From a virus, in IMG/VR virus record IMGVR_UViG_3300042691_017437, positions 1 through 30,444 of that record: a stretch of 30,444 bases of DNA. One strand, 5' to 3'. Below, one piece after another: positions 28,141-30,444 of this stretch. Position numbers and translations under genes: made by a program. The stretch's first letter is position 1. Each line of letters opens with the position of its first letter. The notes under the pieces were generated by a model. It worked only from the letters and a program-made list of their open reading frames with translations. It was not told where the DNA came from and ran no database searches.

Positions 28141-28560
28141 ATGGCCACCTTCAATAAATTTCACTCATTCGTGGAGGCGCTGGCCGAGAAGGTTCACAAC
28201 CTCGGCAGCGACACGCTGACGGTGGCACTGAGCAACACGGTGCCAATCAACACGAACACGCAGCTGAGCAACATCACTCAGATTGCCTACACCAACATCC
28301 AGAACGGCACGACCACCGGCCGCAACCTGGCTGGTGTGACCTCGGCGCAGACGACCGGCACCTACAAGCTGGATGCCAACGATCTGGTGCTGACCGCCAC
28401 CGGCACGGTGCCCACGTTCCGCTACGTGGTGCTGTACAACGACACCGCCACCAACGATGAGCTGATCGGCTGGTATGACTACGGCGCTGCTGTTGACCTG
28501 CTGAACGGCGAGACCTTCACGATCACCTGGGACGCTGCTGGCATCCTGACCCTGGCCTGA
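28141..28560 (+). CDS. Conserved phage structural protein
   Basis: The 139-residue protein starts MATFNKFHSFVEALAEKVHN. The N-terminal FNKF-x-SFVE-x-LAEKVHNLGSDTL pattern is shared by structural proteins of many tailed phages, usually near the tail or head genes. The rest is beta-rich, with LDANDLVLTATG, then FRYVVLYNDTATNDELIGWY. It lies alone between short gaps (37 and 22 nt). The role within the virion is not known to me. Confidence 0.75.
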   Translation: MATFNKFHSFVEALAEKVHNLGSDTLTVALSNTVPINTNTQLSNITQIAYTNIQNGTTTGRNLAGVTSAQTTGTYKLDANDLVLTATGTVPTFRYVVLYNDTATNDELIGWYDYGAAVDLLNGETFTITWDAAGILTLA

Positions 28561-28582
28561 TAACTGAAGCGGAGGCAGGACC

Positions 28583-30444
28583 GTGGCTGTTGCCCATAGT
28601 GCTGCCTCAGAGTCGCACACAGGTGCGACTGGTTCAGCAAGCCAGGCAGCGTTCAGCTGGACGCATACGCAGACGGGCACGCCGCGGGGCGTGGTCGTTT
28701 TTGTGTCCACCTACGCCAGCGTCACCAGCCTCGTCACCAGCGTCACCTATGGAGGCGTAGCGCTCACGCGCCTTACCGGCGGCTTGGCGCAGGATGCTGC
28801 TGGTGAGCTTGGCCGCCTCGACACCTTCTTCCTCGGCAGTGGCCTCGGCACCGGTAACCAGACCATCACGGTCAACCGGACCAACAACGCCACCGTCATG
28901 TATGCGGCGGCAGCCACCGTCACCGCTGGCGCCAACACCGCAGTCCCCGAAGCAACCATCGTGCTGCTCCAGGGCGACGGCACCTTGGCAGCGCAGACCG
29001 TTAATGACACCTCACCGGGGCAGAACAGCGTCCGCTATGCGGGCTGCTACTCCGGCCTAAACGCGCCACCAACGGCTGGTACGGGCAGCACGCTGCTCAA
29101 CAGCATTGACATCGGCAACTACGGCTCGGCGCTGGTGCGCGAGACCACCGCCGGCCAAGGCGCCCGCAGCATCGGCTTCACTGGTGCCACGGACGACCGC
29201 GCTGCAGTCCACCTCGCCATCCGCGAGCTGGTGCCGCGGAGTCTTCCGCAGACGGTCGCCAGCTTCACGCTGACGGGCAACGACGCCACCTTCACCAAGG
29301 CCAGCCCGAAGGAGATCGCCGCTGAGACAGGCGCGTTCACCCTGACCGGCAACCCGGCTGATCTGCTCCACGGCCCAGATCTACTGGCAGAGGTTGGTGC
29401 GTTTGCCCTGAACGGCAACCCAGCCGATACCCGCCACAACGTCCGCCTCGAGGGCGGCACTGGGGCGTTCACGCTGGCGGGGCAGCCGGCAACGCTGAGC
29501 AAGACTGCTGCGGCGAAGGTTCTCACAGCCGAGACAGGCGCCTTCGCCCTGAACGGAGGGCTGCCGACTTTCAAGGTTGCTTATCGCATTGATGCAACGG
29601 CTGGGCAGTTCAGCTTCACTGGTAATCCCGCTGGACTGGCTGATACCGACAAGTTAGTAGCTGAAACTGGCGCCTTCAGCCTCGCAAGCAATGGCGCCAC
29701 TCTGCGCCAGAACTACGCCATCACCGCCGAGGTCGGCACTTTTGCCGTTACCGGCCAACCAGCAACGCTGCGCCATAACCCGCGCATCCCGATCACCGTC
29801 AGCTCATTTGCACTGAACGGCGGCAACCCTGCGCTGCTGCGCGGCCGTTACCTCAGCGGCGGCACTGGCACCTTCACCGAGACCGGCCAGCCTGCCACCT
29901 TCCGCCGCACCTGGGCCATCCAAGGCGGCACCGGCAGCTTTACCTTCACTGGCACCCCCGCTGGCCTGACCGAGCTGGGCGCCTACGAGATCGACCCGAT
30001 CGCCGGCAGCTTCACGCTTTCGGGTCAGCCGGCCAGCCTGGCACAAAGCCAGAGCCTGCCGATCACGGTCGGCACCTTCGCCTTCACTGGCCAACCCGCC
30101 ACGCTGCGCCACAACCCGGCGCTCGCTGCCGATCGCGGTCAATTCACCTTTACCGGGCAGCCCGCTGCACTTAAGCAGGGCTATCGGATCGACGGTGGCA
30201 CCGGAGCATTCGCCTTTACCGGCAACCCTGCAACGCTTGCCAAGTCGGCAGCCAAGCAGCTCACGGCAGTTGCGGGTGTCTTCACGCTTGCTGGCCAGCC
30301 GGCAACACTCCGAGCCAATGCAGCGCTGACTGGCGAGCGCGGTCAATTCACCCTGACCGGTCAACCGGCAACCTTCGCCCGCACTCGTCAGATCGTCGGT
30401 GCTCGCGGCCAGTTCCTGCTAAGCGGCAACCCGGCATCGCTTAC
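28583..30444 (+). CDS. Large repeat virion protein, cut by the window end
   Basis: The gene begins at GTG 28583 with GGAGG 7 nt upstream and runs off the window; at least 620 residues are encoded. Residues 1-226 form a beta-rich N-terminal domain (SFTW-like WTHTQTGTPRGVVVFV, then VTYGGVALTRL, then LGSGLGTGNQTITVN), found in phage virion proteins. From residue 227 on, 18 repeats of 22-25 residues follow, each with the core FTLTGQPATL or a variant. The repeats probably form an extended beta-fibre. The C-terminus is outside the window. Confidence 0.8.
   Translation, partial: MAVAHSAASESHTGATGSASQAAFSWTHTQTGTPRGVVVFVSTYASVTSLVTSVTYGGVALTRLTGGLAQDAAGELGRLDTFFLGSGLGTGNQTITVNRTNNATVMYAAAATVTAGANTAVPEATIVLLQGDGTLAAQTVNDTSPGQNSVRYAGCYSGLNAPPTAGTGSTLLNSIDIGNYGSALVRETTAGQGARSIGFTGATDDRAAVHLAIRELVPRSLPQTVASFTLTGNDATFTKASPKEIAAETGAFTLTGNPADLLHGPDLLAEVGAFALNGNPADTRHNVRLEGGTGAFTLAGQPATLSKTAAAKVLTAETGAFALNGGLPTFKVAYRIDATAGQFSFTGNPAGLADTDKLVAETGAFSLASNGATLRQNYAITAEVGTFAVTGQPATLRHNPRIPITVSSFALNGGNPALLRGRYLSGGTGTFTETGQPATFRRTWAIQGGTGSFTFTGTPAGLTELGAYEIDPIAGSFTLSGQPASLAQSQSLPITVGTFAFTGQPATLRHNPALAADRGQFTFTGQPAALKQGYRIDGGTGAFAFTGNPATLAKSAAKQLTAVAGVFTLAGQPATLRANAALTGERGQFTLTGQPATFARTRQIVGARGQFLLSGNPASL
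29261..30444 (+). repeat. Eighteen FTLTGQPATL-type coding repeats
   Basis: Seventeen complete and one partial unit were read, with the core phi-F-x-phi-x-G-(N/Q)-P-A-x-L. Codons differ from unit to unit, so the repeats are old and kept for protein shape. Repeat 13 and repeat 8 share the block GQPATLRHNP. Confidence 0.85.

Noticed and set aside
29057-30364. Minus-strand frames opposite the repeat protein
   Set aside because: They are mirror images of the coding repeats and have no start signals.

Overview
This window is part of a temperate-type tailed phage (or prophage) genome of about 60% G+C, most likely infecting a cyanobacterium of the Synechococcus/Cyanobium kind. The host guess rests on several small proteins that begin with the motif HPITPPP or a relative of it, on an AP2-domain protein, on copies of the cyanobacterial palindrome GCGATCGC between about 16.2 and 19.05 kb, and on many genes with no Shine-Dalgarno sequence. 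It is an inference; no search was possible. No integrase, lysis gene or tRNA is visible here.

Left arm, 8 to 7,220, leftward: a very compact operon of about 24 genes whose stops and starts mostly overlap (ATGA or GTGA junctions). Its promoter-proximal genes form a recombination module: a RecE-like PD-(D/E)XK nuclease, a RecT annealase, an excisionase-like helix-turn-helix protein and a single-strand binding protein. Distal genes are small and mostly unknown: zinc-ribbon proteins, a protein like the C-terminal domain of RNA polymerase alpha, an AP2 protein, and micro-proteins of 20 to 51 residues. One small gene (2,185-2,376) points the other way.

Centre-left, 7,297 to 13,064, rightward: the replication module. 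It holds a superfamily 2 helicase, a Cys-rich small protein, a VRR-NUC nuclease and a large primase-helicase whose Walker A motif is split by a 348-residue intein with a LAGLIDADG endonuclease. The two arms diverge from a short region at 7,221-7,296 that carries a good leftward promoter overlapped by an inverted repeat.

Centre, 13,065 to 19,360: the accessory and control region, and the least explained part. It contains a C-tract array able to form a G-quadruplex on the minus strand, a Cro/C1-type regulator with an operator between its -35 and -10, small unknown genes, and a 300-bp cluster of tandem inverted-repeat elements (15,821-16,125) that looks like an origin or multi-operator site. It also has a CpG-rich gene island (16.13-19.08 kb) of unusual codon use, whose genes share a pyrimidine-rich non-Shine-Dalgarno leader, and an array of covarying hairpins next to the packaging genes.

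Right arm, 19,361 to the end, rightward: the packaging and virion module. In order it holds a Nu1-like small terminase, a GpA-type large terminase, a gpW-like connector with an added N-terminal domain, a lambda gpB-type portal, an HK97-type protease fused to the major capsid protein, small head proteins, an FII-like attachment protein and a fibre-like protein. It ends with a large protein, cut by the window edge, built on at least 18 copies of a 22-25 residue repeat. Lambda-type packaging is thus combined with an HK97-type protease and capsid.
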